64,000 bases of DNA, from assembly GCA_921293015.1 (NCBI GenBank), contig OV121090.1, positions 21,342,304-21,406,303 on the forward strand. Direction: 5' to 3'. The stretch's first letter is position 1. Each line of letters begins with the position of its first letter. The position numbers and the translations under genes were made by a program. The stretch comes from Phorcus lineatus. Lineage: Eukaryota > Mollusca > Gastropoda > Trochida > Trochidae. The notes beneath the pieces were generated by a model. That model was not told the origin of the DNA, did no database searches, and worked only from the letters and a program-made list of their open reading frames with translations. Below, in pieces: positions 1 to 11,439 of the stretch.

Positions 1-338
1 CTTACCAGTTGGTGTGATAAACCTAGACAGTCTCACAGATAACATTTTGATGAATCTCATCTGTCATCGAGTACATTTAAATTATACCTCTTGCATTTAA
101 GTGAAGTCTTTCTATTCAAAATGGTTGCAAACTCATTTCAATTTTGAATATTTGTAGGTGGCGAATTTTTTCGTTTTCTTTTATCTAGAATATGGACATA
201 TTATTCACCATTCCATTGAATTTTTAAGAAAGCTATTACTAATAAGAACCTTACTTTCCAATTACCTAAGTGTCCAGGAAGCTTAATACATGTATTACAG
301 TTATACTTGGAAATAATAACTCACAATTTCATCCTCAG
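1..338. other. left-edge non-coding sequence, probably intron
   Basis: This AT-rich stretch precedes the acceptor of the terminal exon at 339. A short open stretch on the plus strand at about 2-72 ends near a possible GT donor, but its phase does not match the next exon, so it is not called. A pyrimidine-containing tract ending in cctcag lies at 333-338. Confidence 0.4.
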
Positions 339-609
339 AGAAGGGAAAACTAGTCTTATCAACCAGCCGCCTGAAGACAATCGTCCAGTCACAAACATGA
401 GTTTTGAGGGAACAGGAAACAGTTCAAGTTCAAACATGAGAAGTTCAACGTCCAACCTGGTGGTCGAAGACTCGGCTGGGATGCTGACCGAGCGGTCATC
501 CCGACTGTCCAGAACGTCCAGAAGTGGATCTGTCAACCATAGTCAAATGTCCCTGGACAGTCAGCACTCTCACCATACACTACAGACTGTCGGGGGAGAG
601 GAGAGCTGA
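339..609 (+). CDS. terminal coding exon of an unidentified gene, Ser-rich C-terminal tail
   Basis: An open frame continues from a likely 3' splice site (cctcag at 333-338) to a TGA at 607-609, giving about 90 codons. The exon starts on the third base of a codon. The peptide is rich in Ser, Asn and Thr, has a basic RSSRLSRTSRSGS segment and ends in GGEES. This is typical of a disordered, phosphorylatable cytoplasmic tail. There is no recognisable domain and I do not know the protein. The rest of the gene lies left of the window. An antisense frame of 71 codons overlaps it but has no splice context. The composition and the in-frame stop support coding on plus. Confidence 0.5.
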
Positions 610-3600
610 GAGGTCTTCTAATATTAGTCAGTGTTGTTTCATTGTTATTTAAAGGGGCAGTAGCACGTGTCTTTAGATAAATAGATTAATCTAACGAAAA
701 TGAAAATAAATTTCAACAATAGCAAGTCAATAATTTTTAATTGAAACATCATTTCTGAAACAAACGTACGATGTTTAATAAAGATGTGGTACTCCATTTC
801 CCTACCTCAAATGCTTGAAAGGTCTTTGCATAAAAATGGCCGCCAGTTGTTTTTGCTTGATGCTACATAATTTCTTATATGACTGCTGATGACTGGGATT
901 GAGTAATGAGATTTGTTACCCTAAGACGATAATACATTGAGATAAACTAATGTTTAATGTAAAATTTGAAGAAATAAATTTTTTTTAAACGTGCTCCTGA
1001 CTCTTTATAGGGATGGTTTTGATATATAATTTTGTTCAAAAACAACTCAATGGGTCATTCCTGTTTATACATACCTAATTTCAACCTTGAATATATCAAT
1101 TATCCAGGTGAAAGATGTAACTGACATACTAGTTATGATATTAATATTTTTGATGGTTTAGGATTTTATAATTTGACAAGAGAGCACATTCATAACAAAT
1201 TCACAATTACTATAAGGGTTGAAAACCTTGCATGACAGCGTGAACATCATTTCCAAATATATGTTTATTTCATAATGACAAAGTTGTAAAACTATTAAAA
1301 ATACAGCAAGTAATACAACAACAAAAATGTTGGGCGGTGATAAGTGATAACTTATCCCTTATATTATATAACTTAAAAACAATTTGTCAGCAGAGCCCTC
1401 TAAATTATAAGTGCTCTTAAATATTCAAGCACAGGGCACCCTTTCATAAGACAGTTCAACAAGTATCATTTGATTTAATACTTGACCTCCAAGTGTTGAA
1501 ATGTGGGAATGCTCTTCAAACAAAATACCCACATTTTCTTACACTAAATATTTAAAATATCTTCCTTTATTGAATTAATTATGGTGTTGTGAAGAGTTAA
1601 TGTAAGTAGTTTTTGGTCTGACTAAATGATTTCCAAGCTGTTTCCAACTAAACCAAATGCCGCTAATGGCTGTAATATTGCCCAAGTGGCGTTAAACAAC
1701 AACTCACTCGCTCCAACTAAACCAACAATTAACTTGTTAATAATCATTATCTGGAACACGTTTCAAATAAGAATCAAGTGATTTAGAGTATTTTTTTATA
1801 TTTTTAATGTTCATTGAATAAAAGCCAAATTACCATATGTCCTCAATCAAGTTCAAATCACCTACCTAACTTGCACCTTTATCGCCCAAATTTCCAAATT
1901 GTGCTATTTTTATGTTTTCAGTGATAAATGAAAAACAGCTATATAAATGTTGGGACATTGAAATTCTGCATACATTTTTCAAGTATATGAGTTAAAAGTC
2001 CTAATTAATACTACCAATGTTCTTCAGCAATGGAGATCCAACAGATAAAGGGAGATAATTTGGATTTTTGCATGATGGACAAATTACCTCCTTTGGACAT
2101 TTGCAATGTAACAATATATGTTGGCCATGTTTGATTAAAGCGGCTTATACACTGATGACTTGACCGCTGTACATGTGGATTATATCAGAGCAGTTTCATT
2201 AAACTTTGCATTTATTTGATACAAGTCCTTTTTAATTATTTTGAAACATAAATTAAAATTCTACTATTGTTTAATGCATTTTCTTAAGACAAATTATGTT
2301 TACTTTTTATATAAATCAGTTAGATCAGTTCTCGTCAAATGTGATCATGTTTAAGAATTTTGTATTGTTGCAAGGAAAATATTATCATTTGAAACCGGAG
2401 CATTTGACATTCCTCTACTGTGTAACAAGTGTCAATGAAGTGGTTCACCTTTTAGTCACTCCTGGCAGATGTTGGGCCGGGTTTCTAATCAAGCCTTGCT
2501 TATGTTTTTTCACATTGAGTTTTACATTTGACATATCCCTTGTTTTGAAGTGCTCAATTTGGTTTGGTTTTATGGAATGTTATATTTTATCGTTATTGAT
2601 ATTGACTTGTTTGCTGTTAATTGCTTCAACAATTGTTATTTTAAATTGATTATTTGGTTTGAGATGTTGATTCTTAAGGACAACCTGTCTCAAATTTCTC
2701 ATTATTTTCTGTATAAAAGTTCTGAATGGCATCCCAGCTGTGATTATTTCAGAAGAAAATAAATTCAATGATTGGAATTGAAATTAGGTATTCCTAATCA
2801 TTTTTGACAATCTCGTACCCTGACTCAGAATTAATTGAAGTCAGATAAGGTCACTCATGTTTCCCGCAAGCATCTCTTGTCATTGATATCTACCTCTCTT
2901 CCAATAAATCAAAACCAGTGTCATGTTTATCATATTTGCACATGAGCACAAAGGCTTTAAGGCACAATAGCATGTGTTCTTACGGAGATCAAGAGATCTC
3001 ACTACAAAAAAAGCAAATGTTATCAATTGCAAGACAAGAGAAAGAGTTCCTTAATGATCAAAAACTAACATTTATTGGGTATATTTGAACACAAAACAAA
3101 GCTTTAAAAATGTGCTTTGTTCCCTTAAAGTAACGACTTTTCCGACTCTGTTATTTATATTTTTCAACTTCTTATACATCACAATACAATTAATCCTGAT
3201 GTTGAAAAAGGCTTGTCACCCTGATTTGTACCTATGCTATGTATGAATAAAATAATTTTTAAAAAATTCTAACATTAGAAAGTGCATCATGTACAACATC
3301 TGTGTACCACATGCAAAGTTGTGAACAATACCATCTAATATGATGGTTGTAAGTCACACTTTTGTGATAAATGTTTTTTATCTATTGACTTTGTATCTAT
3401 GCTATTTATTTAGATTTGTATTTATCAATATATTTATTTTGTTAATGAAAGATCATGTTCTTAAAAAATATGTATTTCTGTGGATATGAGCTTTGTGTGT
3501 TAGAAGTTGAATCATATTTATTGAACAATCAAAACCAACTCTGTGATATTTTGTATATAATATTTGATTTGATGATCACATAAAGTCATTGAACGTAATT

Positions 3601-3729
3601 TGTTATGTTTTGTTTTATACTAATGTCTATTATACATTGTGACTTCATCATGTTCATAATAATACATGTTGGAAATGTATTAAACTTGTCTGAAACATGA
3701 AAACAACAGCATTGTTTTATTTTCCACGA
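610..3729. other. 3'-UTR and intergenic sequence without a gene
   Basis: AT-rich sequence follows the stop of the 339-609 exon. AATAAA hexamers at about 973 and 3246 could serve as polyadenylation signals for that gene. Short open frames here (for example 2296-2649) are hydrophobic T-rich translations with no family resemblance. A short dispersed repeat lies at 1659-1710. Confidence 0.45.
1659..1710 (-). repeat. short dispersed repeat (GCCGCT...CACTCACT type), copy 1
   Basis: This is the inverse-orientation relative of the segment at 7231-7283. Both contain a GAGTGAGTT motif, TTTAACGCC, GGGCAATATT and GGCCATTAGCGGC with small differences. It is probably the conserved end of a short interspersed element. 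Confidence 0.55.
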
Positions 3730-4168
3730 TAACTAGTCTGCAGTCTGATTAAAATCAACCGTGTTCCGAGGAATAAAAGTTTCAAAATAATGATTTTTCC
3801 GAGATTTGTACTCTATCTGTCTAGGCTATCCTCTCCACAACGGTCTGACCGCAGCCTTCTGTAGTGCACGTTCCAAAGTAAACTCAGCAAACCAATCGCA
3901 ATGTGTGTGGCAAAAGCGTTCGGTATAGTAGCTGGGGCAAGTAACTCCCATTTACCATTCGTTAACCTTGATCTCTGCTGTACTTATTTTAAACGTGACG
4001 ATGTGATTGGTTAGCTAATGACTAGGTTTTGTCTGAGCTAAACTGGTGTCAGCACGTGCGAGCATTGAGGCTGCCTTCAGACCGTTGTCTGTTCGAATGC
4101 CGCTAGAGTCATTTGAAAAAACTTTAATTCCTCGGAACACGGTCGATTTTTCTCAAATTGACTAGTAA
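3730..4168. mobile_element. inverted-repeat (MITE-like) element
   Basis: The left end (3730-3783) and right end (4115-4168) are inverted copies. They share AACTAGTC at the outer edge and the core ACCGTGTTCCGAGGAA inside. A second inner inverted pair (CAACGGTCTGACCGCAG near 3838; CTTCAGACCGTTGTC near 4076) nests within it. There is no coding capacity. It is most likely a non-autonomous DNA transposon; exact ends and TSD are not resolved. Confidence 0.6.
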
Positions 4169-4879
4169 GAAGCAAAGATTTTGTAGTATACTAAACAAAG
4201 TAAGTTAAGGATCACCTGAATTTTAATCAGTTTAATCATACATATAATGTTTAATATCAAATACTGGGGTTTCTTAAACCTTTTTTGTTGAGTACATATT
4301 GTAATGGCACTCTATATAAAAATTAAACTGCTTTATTTAAACAGGAAAATGTGACGCTCAAGAGAAAAATAAGAAACAAATTATGCAGTGGGAAAAAGGA
4401 TTTTATGTTGCTTCAAACACTTTAACAACCTATTCACAAGATGATTTTTTACTGCATAAATGGAAAATTTCTCTCTTGACTTACCGGTATACCATGTTTA
4501 TAATGATGTACGACATTTATGTTTTCATGAATGTGCAAGCTTAAGTGAAAAAAGTCCTATTCATAAACATGTATTCATATTTGTATTCTAAATATATAAT
4601 GTTAAAAAATGAGAGACGTGTTCAAGATTGGTGGTAGAGTTCATTGTTACAGTTTCAATAATATTTTTTAAGAGAATTTGTTTAGACAGACCTCTCTTTC
4701 ATATTGACGCAACTCTTGAAAACAAACTTGAGAAGTGATAACATGTTATTTTCACAACTGATAACTGAAAGCAGGTATTGCATTGATAGAATGTTGTATT
4801 TCACTTGCCATCATTTAATAAATAACAATACAGCCACTGGCTTTGTAGCTCATCTTTCTTTATAAAATATATTATATCA

Positions 4880-5255
4880 GGGTCCAAAAGGAGCGGCCAT
4901 TATAAGGTTTACTAAATTAAAATCATATCCCTTATTAGGTAAGGAACACAAGCTTTCAGGCCTATTGCTTCTGGCAAAGAAGGTGAAAATAGGTTTTTAG
5001 TATATGGCCCCTGATGCTGTTATTATAGGGCCCACAAGTTCACAAAATTTAAAAATTAATATTCCCTATCAGCTTATTTAGCTGTAAACAAGACTGCAGC
5101 TTCCTGGGCCTTTTGCTTCTTGAGATGACAAAATTTGGAATCTAGTGCATGGCCCCACAGACTGTTATTTGGGGCCACATGGTTACCAACGCTATAAAAT
5201 ATAAATCTCATTAGTCAAGAATTCATGAAACAAAATTTAAGCTTGTTAGGCCTTT
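4880..5255. repeat. degenerate tandem repeat, about 3 units of 120-140 bp
   Basis: The blocks recur in the same order: a GGCCCC(T/A) motif with TGTTAT, a 'GGGCCCACA' or 'GGGGCCACA' motif, an AT-rich spacer, and AGGCC(T)TTTGCTTCT. Units begin near 4880, 5008 and 5146. They are strongly diverged, so this is an old local duplication. Confidence 0.5.
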
Positions 5256-5258
5256 TTC

Positions 5259-5308
5259 TGATGGTTCCCTCTACAAAATTGTCAGATCCTATGTAGAGGA
5301 AACCATCA
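5259..5308. repeat. short inverted repeat (hairpin)
   Basis: TGATGGTTCCCTCTACA at 5259-5275 pairs with TGTAGAGGAAACCATCA at 5292-5308 with a single mismatch around a 16-nt loop. Its role is unknown. It could be a remnant end pair of a small element. Confidence 0.55.
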
Positions 5309-6135
5309 AAAACGTTTTATTGCTGTAGAGGCAATATTTGACAAGTTTACTCCTAAAGTTTTACAGTCAATTAAAATCAGACTCAACTAAATCAAGCACA
5401 AAAAATACAAAATTCATATTGACATTCATATTTATTACAATTCACAGCCTTTGTTATATTTTCTTAACATGAACACAAATGATTCACTTTACATTTCATT
5501 ACATTCCTCAATATTCATACACAGTCAAACTTGAATTTATCACTTGTCATCATAACAGTCACACAGTTCAAGAAAATACACAACTAAACCAAGCCCTTCT
5601 CACATCCAGTTAGACCACTTATTAACTTATATTCTTCATCTTCATAATCTATTGTTGAGATGTGAAAGGAATGACAGCTAATTCTCAGAGAACATCCTGT
5701 CCTGCAAGGGATAAGTCATGGTGGTCTCCTTTATTGGCTAATATAAGCCTTACTGTAAGGCGACAAATTCAACACTTTCTTGGACAATTGTAAGTTACCT
5801 CTAAGATATTTCTGATTAAGGATGGGTATTGGTCGTCATTTCTGTACATATATTGCGATACACAAAAGCATATTGCAATTTATACTGCAATATATTGGTA
5901 ACTTTCATATTTTAATTTGTTCATGGTCTCTTGACTAAAGAACAGCAATTAGAACATTTATTAATGCTCAACACAAAATGCAACACAACTTAAATTAGCC
6001 TCACTGAGGGTTGAAGGTTTTGTTTTCAACTTGAAGAGAAGTTGCCTGTTTCCTTTATTTGGAATTCAGATGGCTAAGACGAGTCACTGATGGATGGCTT
6101 CTGGATGTGAAGTTGAGATTCCTGCCTACCAGTGT

Positions 6136-9100
6136 CTACTTGCGTGCAGCGAGACACTGGTTAACGACCTCCAGCAGATGAGAGTTCTCCAGGGCGGCTG
6201 CCACCCTCTCTTTGTCAGCCAGCTGCTTGTTTACTGCCGGATAAAGCGGAGTAAAAAAGGTATTTAATGCATTTTAAGCTTCAAGACACAAGGGTTGAAA
6301 TCACCATCTGAGCATTATTTGAAATTTAAAAAAATAACTTTGCTGTACAGGCCTTTTGAGCAAAACGTCCTAGTTACTTTGGGTGAAAAAATCACCAGAA
6401 ATTGATCCATTATTTTTATTGACACTCTGTAATCCTTTAACAGATTACATATTTAGTACATCCTGTTCCATCACAGTATTTTCATTTGCAGGGCTCTTAA
6501 ACTCCTAATTGTTTTCACAGCAGTTAGCTAACATTTCCTATAAGTAATTAGCCCAATGAAATGATTTAAAACTGACAATTACCCAGATGGGAGGACATCC
6601 TTTATCCCTGAAACTTTTCAGCAGGAAAATTACCTACTTTTGATTTGAGCGAGCCAATGAAAACGCTACATCAATTGGATCTGTGAACCTCTCAATAAAC
6701 ATCTTTGAACATGCTTTGGTCTTGCAGTGAGGAAATGTTACTCGCAACTCAAGGTCTAGCTCACACTTTTGTGTTTACAACAAATCAGGAGTCAAGAGAA
6801 GATCTCCTTTTAATTTTCAAGCTTCTGGCACTGTGCATCCTGCTCCATTAGCACATTTGAGTCCGCAGAACCTCTTCCAAATACCCTGATCTCCTTCAAG
6901 CACAAAGCAAAAACTCAATGGATTTGTGCTGCCATTGCAGGATGCAAGTAATTTCATTGGCTGGTGAGATAGCTAGCAATACAAGGCTTTTGGCCTGAAG
7001 GAGATCAGGGTATTTGGAAGCTCTGCAGAATGATGGAACAGGATGGGCACTGTGCTGAAAAGGACTCTTCTTAAAACAGCGTTAATCATCTATTGCCATT
7101 TTATAGTATGAAGCCATTTCATTTCCTGATGAAAAGTCCTAGGTGCATGATGTTGATTATGAGATTAAAGACATAAACCTACCTACAACACAGATTGATT
7201 AAGGTATGAATATTACAAATAAATTTTTAGTGAGTGAGTTATTGTTTAACGCCGCTTGGGCAATATTTCGGCCATTAGCGGCGAAAGAAATTTTTACCTG
7301 CATCTTCTGAGGCATGGGTACCTGGAGTGATACTGACGTCAACCTGTAAGAATAATAACATCACAAATAATCTTCTTCCCAAATGACTCTACCATATTTT
7401 TTCCCCCTTTTCATATATACAACATTCCTGGCATAGAATAGCTTGACAAATATCATCTCTGTACTCTCATTTCTTTTGAAACATTTGTAGAGCCTAAATG
7501 AGAGAACCTGCGAGTGGCTACATACTTTATAGATATGAGTATATAGTGAGCAAATGCTGACAATACAATCAGGAATTTAAGAGTTTTGCATGGATATGAA
7601 TACCCTGATAAAGAAGGATGTTTTTACTAATTTCTTTATCCTCAATTCAGTGTTTGAAATGAAATGGAAAGATATCCAAACATCCCAGCCCAAAATGATA
7701 CGAAAGATACAAACCTTGAATCTCGCAGGAAGTGATCTCAGTAGCTTGACTCTGATGGAGAGGCCAATCAACGTGGCCATACTGCAGTGAGGAATAGTGG
7801 GTGTGAACTCAATCTTCACAGAGTTGGCACTGTCTCCCACCTTAACAAAGGTATGAAAATAAAATTTAGGTTAAATTAGGAAATAATTTGGAGATAATTC
7901 ATAGTGTAAATAAGCTTATCTCCTAACCCCCCCCCCCCCCCCCCCCCCCCTTCCTTCTTGCAAAACAATTGTCTTCGTGGCTCTATAGATGTGACGATGC
8001 TCAGTTTAGAGCTTAATAATATATCCCAGCTTGTTTAGCTTAACTTGACATCATTGTAAATTGTGACCCAAGGGTTGCGACTTTCGGACCTTTCCTAATT
8101 GTTCAGTTCACAACAGGGATGTCAAGAAACTTTATCTTAATGTTAAGGGATCTAATTAAGGGATATGGTAGTGAAATTTCCTGTAGTGTGGCAGTTCCCA
8201 CGGAGGACTCACACTGCACGGACACACTAGGGTAAGCCTGAATTTTTCTTTACCCTAGGCGTGTACTTTTATAAAATATTCTTAAATTTAATAAGCATTT
8301 AAATCATATTTGATTATGTGGTTTATTGCTCAATGATATCTAGGTACGGGTTAACTGCTGCTATAGTTGTTTGAGTTAAGTTTGTTACCTTTCATTAGGT
8401 ACTTACTTGTAAAGTGGATGGTTCCTTTTATTAGGTTCATCTCTTTAGATTTACAGTGTCATTTATAATAAGTATATTGGCTTGTGTCTTTAAACTGATA
8501 ATATCTTAATAAATAGTTAAGCTTACATCTCCGTTGTGTGATCTATTGCCATTTTGATATACCCAGTGTTCCCATTAACCGGCAAATACCGGTTATAGAC
8601 CGATAAAATTTCACAATGACCGGTAAAATAAATGTCTGCCAGTCCCAGGGACCGGTTAAGATTTAACTAATAAATTCACTTCCTCTACTTATCAGCTGAA
8701 TAATTTGAAACAGCAATTAAAGTACAATCGATTCTACAAAAATTTGTAAAACTCGCATTGTCGCAAAGCGAAACTTGATTTCCCCTCGAAGCTATTTTTA
8801 GATATGTAATCGCGAACCGCTGTTCAATAAATACGTTTCATTGGTTAAGATAATGATGACGTCAAGTTGATCAGCCTATCAGCAGAGAGCTTAGCGAGTG
8901 GGATTTCCCGCAGTTCAAGCGTGTTATTTCTGGCCTAGGAAGTAAGGAACGACATCGTTTTTGTTTACACAAACGTGTTAAGTTTTGATCTAAGAATATG
9001 GAGATAGCATCCCAGATTATGTTACCCTTACTAAATAGCCTTGACTATACCCGCTAGCAGTGTTCTAGCTAAAAGTGGTTTCAGCGTCCATAAATTTATA

Positions 9101-10622
9101 AAGAATTCAAAATCGCTTCTCGCCAGTCTCGGAAAAGAGGATGAAAAATTTGATGGTGCTAAATATGCATTCTAACTCAGGTGATGTCGATAGAGCCAAG
9201 GGGCTATTTCAATGTAAGAAAAAACGAAAATTGTAACGGCCATGGCCAAATGACAAAAGAAGTAATCAGGTTTGAACTCTGGTTGTCTTTATTTTAATAT
9301 TTTCAATTATACAATCAAGATTCAGGACTTGTAAATTACGATAGGGACTGGTAATTTTCTATGTCACCGGTCCATAGGACTGGCAAATAAATATGCTAGT
9401 GGGAACACTGATACCTATTTTACACAATATATTTTATCTTCCTGTTATGGTGGGGGCGGGATAGCGCAGTGGTTAGCGCGTTCGGCTTCGGATCAGGAGG
9501 TCCGTGGTTCGAATCACGCCAGGGGCTCGGCAACTTTGTCTGCAGTAGAGAACTGTTCTACACGCAGTCAGGTTTGGGTGCAATGCTGCACTGAAATTCA
9601 GCGGAGTACCACCTATGGTTCGCTAGTTCCAGCCGATGCTCGCAGGTTTCACCGCAATGCATAGCCACAATGGTGTTGCGGGCTTTCTCCCTGCAATAAT
9701 ACTAGCAGTCGCGATATAAGTGAAATAATCTTGAAAGCGGCGTTAAACACCAACTGAACTCAACTCAACCTGTTATGGTGACTAATAATACTTACCGATA
9801 CCAAATCATAGGTATAGTCAATCATACCCCTGACAGCACCGTGACAATAGAGTAACTACATAACCATGATCAGCAATTTAAATGTGGACTCATAATTCAC
9901 ACAAAAGTTTATAATTTCCCATATCTTGATTGACTTCTCTCTAAAGGTTCTTCTCTTAGCTACTAATTAAAGACTGTATCTTTCATTCAACTCAAATTAT
10001 TATAAAAAGGTCAGATGACTTGAATCTGAGTTTGAAGTTTATAATCAGGAAATCATCATAGGCCTATATCAAATTTGTGTACTTAATACATACTTGAACT
10101 CGAGATTCTTCCACAACATTTAGTTCCTCCAAACTGAGTGGATGTTCTGGGTCGTTGATAACTCGTATCAAATATAAAAATGTCAAGGAGTAATAATCGT
10201 TTCATCAAAACACTGGTTAAATGTAATTTCATCAAACAAAATTATAACTAAATGGATCTCTAAAATTGAGATATCTGACTATCTTGACGGCTTGAAGGTA
10301 TGGCAAAATCACAACGTTGGACATCTAACACAATGGTAACTAAAAAACACGATAAGATGAAGTGGACATTTTAATAAACATGTTAACCATATCATAATTT
10401 GATTTCAAGTCGATGTGTCTACCTGATCGAAAACTGGACACAAATTCACAATACACATTTTAGATCTTATCATCGCTCAATCAGACATCTAGTAAGGATA
10501 CCAAATACTTCTCGCGAGTCAATTTCATCAACTACGTCTTCATCTTCATTTTCTGGTAAGACATCTCTGTCTTTTGACTTTTGATAAACAACCGGATTGG
10601 CATTATCCAAACCAGCCGCCAT
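6136..10622 (-). CDS. CIAO2B: CIAO2B / MIP18 (FAM96B), cytosolic Fe-S assembly component, five exons
   Basis: Exons on the minus strand are 10502-10622, 10094-10173, 7715-7840, 7298-7343 and 6136-6233. They total 471 nt, or 156 codons plus TAG. All junction phases agree: 1, 0, 0, 1. The protein shows the family hallmarks in order: NANPVVYQ near the N-terminus, an acidic linker, [34 protein letters not shown] with the conserved Cys (about residue 86), [27 protein letters not shown] and [13 protein letters not shown] at the end. By family knowledge it acts in the cytosolic iron-sulfur targeting complex with CIAO1 and MMS19, handing 4Fe-4S clusters to DNA polymerases, helicases and other apoproteins. 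The length matches animal orthologues of about 160 residues. Three introns are ordinary GT-AG; intron 1 is unusual (see its own entry). Intron 2 carries a transposon, a SINE and a poly-C run. Confidence 0.93.
6836..7056. mobile_element. MITE with long imperfect terminal inverted repeats, family CCAAATACCCTGATCTC, copy 1
   Basis: The left arm (about 6836-6908) and right arm (about 6995-7056) are inverted copies. They share CTTCCAAATACCCTGATCTC and an outer GGCACTGTGC/CATCCTG(C/T)TCCAT block. The centre contains a TTGGCTGGTGAGATAGC motif. It lies in intron 4 of CIAO2B. A second copy is at 63452-63687. Confidence 0.65.
7231..7283 (+). repeat. short dispersed repeat (GCCGCT...CACTCACT type), copy 2
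   Basis: This matches the inverse of 1659-1710. It sits inside intron 4 of CIAO2B and ends about 15 bp before the donor side of exon 4 (7298), so it did not disturb the splice site. Confidence 0.55.
7927..7950. repeat. poly-C homopolymer, about 24 nt
   Basis: An uninterrupted run of C lies in intron 2 of CIAO2B. Runs of this kind are often mis-sized by sequencing and can form G-quadruplex or i-motif structures. The true length is uncertain. Confidence 0.8.
8564..9410. mobile_element. non-autonomous DNA transposon with CAGTGTTCCC ends
   Basis: The element starts CAGTGTTCCCA at 8564 and ends with the inverse TGGGAACACTG-type sequence at 9410. It is flanked by direct repeats ATACC (8559-8563 and 9411-9415). 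Behind the ends, ACCGG-rich subterminal repeats occur on both sides (CCGGTTAT, GACCGGT, CACCGGTCC). It is 847 bp with no open frame. CAGTG-type ends are common in hAT elements, but those usually give 8-bp duplications; here only 5 bp match, so the superfamily is uncertain. Confidence 0.65.
9453..9768 (+). mobile_element. tRNA-derived SINE, family 1, full-length copy
   Basis: The head carries RNA polymerase III promoter boxes: A box TAGCGCAGTGG and B box GGTTCGAATC. A conserved body with GCAACTTTGTCTGCAGTAG and TTCTACACGCAGT follows, and the tail reads GCGGCGTTAAACACCAACTG. A perfect 12-bp target-site duplication (CCTGTTATGGTG) flanks it at 9441-9452 and 9769-9780, which fixes the ends and indicates recent insertion. 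It lies in intron 2 of CIAO2B. Related copies are near 17609, 32151, 56281 and 62548. Confidence 0.88.
10174..10501 (-). other. CIAO2B: CIAO2B intron 1, U12-type (minor spliceosome) with apparent AT 3' end
   Basis: On the minus strand the intron begins GTATCCTTAC at 10501, exactly the minor-class 5' splice-site consensus (A/G)TATCCTT. Near its end is CTCCTTGACA, which fits the U12 branch-point consensus TTCCTTRAY. The frame that keeps the conserved DLIRxINDPEHP motif requires exon 2 to start at 10173, so the intron's last two bases (10175-10174) read AT. The nearest AG lies 13 nt further on, and using it would delete the conserved DLIR residues. The call rests on consensus match plus protein conservation. 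Confidence 0.7.
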
Positions 10623-10800
10623 GTTGAAGTCACGTGACTATTCCGGTCATGAGGGAGCGCAACACTCGCGAGGCGGCGCTGCTGTCGCTAATGGGAAACA
10701 TTAGCGAGTTGTCGTCACTTGCCAAGATAGACTCGCTTAGCCGCGATATATAAATTCTAAACGGTTTAAGAAACAAGATTAATTGAGTAACAGTTTTTCA
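10623..10800 (-). promoter_or_regulatory. probable TATA-less, CpG-richer promoter of CIAO2B
   Basis: The stretch just upstream of the CIAO2B start codon is much richer in G+C and CpG than its surroundings (for example CACTCGCGAGGCGGCGCTGC). It contains CACGTGAC, an E-box-like site, at 10631-10638. No TATA box is seen, which fits a housekeeping promoter. This is inferred from composition and position only. Confidence 0.45.
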
Positions 10801-11321
10801 CAATGACGAGGGTATTGTTGTAAATCGGATCAAGATTTAAGAATACTCTTTAATGCGCTTCCAGGAAGGATTTACTTACTAGGTGCTGCAGACAAGACTA
10901 GAATCCTTGAGTAACGTATTTTCCTAGCTGTTATAGATTACACGAAAGAGTCTTGAATAAACTATCCTGTGTCCCGTTCGAAATTAAAAATTTAGCCGAA
11001 TGTACTATATTTTATGCCAATAAATAATATTACTCCGTAATGGCTCAACGGTACAGTGATGTTCCCGAAATACCGGTATATTATGTTGATGCTTATGTTA
11101 TTCCCATAAAATCTCATGTTATTTGGTGGAGCATGAATATTTGTATGAGATGAATTCTACTTATAGCTTTGAAACCATCTCAGTTTAAAGATAAACGTTT
11201 AGATTAAATATTTCAAACCATCACTTTAATCTACGACGAGTACGTTTATATTTTTTTTGAGTGCGATATACTATTTAGGCCGCCATGTTATATTAATAAA
11301 TACAGCATTTAATGTACGTCT

Positions 11322-11439
11322 GGGCCTGCTTTCACAAAGCAACCTTAACTAAGGTTAACCTTAACTCCCATACTTTAACATTGCACTAAGGTTACCTTAA
11401 GGACTTACGATCACCTTAGGGCTTTGTGAAAGGAGGCCC
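11322..11439. mobile_element. short palindromic MITE (GGGCC..TTTCACAAAGC ends)
   Basis: GGGCCTGCTTTCACAAAGC at 11322-11340 pairs with GCTTTGTGAAAGGAGGCCC at 11421-11439. The 118-bp unit also has internal inverted ACTAAGGTTA/CTTAAGG motifs, so nearly the whole element can fold. Confidence 0.7.

Larger units (their letters stand above)
4169..6135. other. intergenic region between MITE and CIAO2B
   Basis: No coding sequence is seen. It holds the degenerate tandem units at 4880-5255 and a hairpin at 5259-5308. The part near 6100 is probably the 3'-UTR of the minus-strand CIAO2B gene. Confidence 0.45.

Noticed and set aside
1..75. Open stretch on plus (and another on minus with a GT donor) at the left edge
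   Set aside because: The possible donor leaves phase 0, which does not fit the phase needed by the exon at 339, and no family is recognisable. It is too short to decide.
2296..2649. 117-codon plus-strand open frame
   Set aside because: Hydrophobic T-rich translation in AT-rich 3'-UTR-like sequence with no splice or family support.
4880..5255. CRISPR-like array
   Set aside because: Units are degenerate, longer than CRISPR repeats and unevenly spaced, and the genome is eukaryotic.
9453..9530. tRNA gene candidate
   Set aside because: The A and B boxes belong to the SINE head. Cloverleaf pairing is imperfect and the sequence continues into the SINE body with a TSD around the whole unit.
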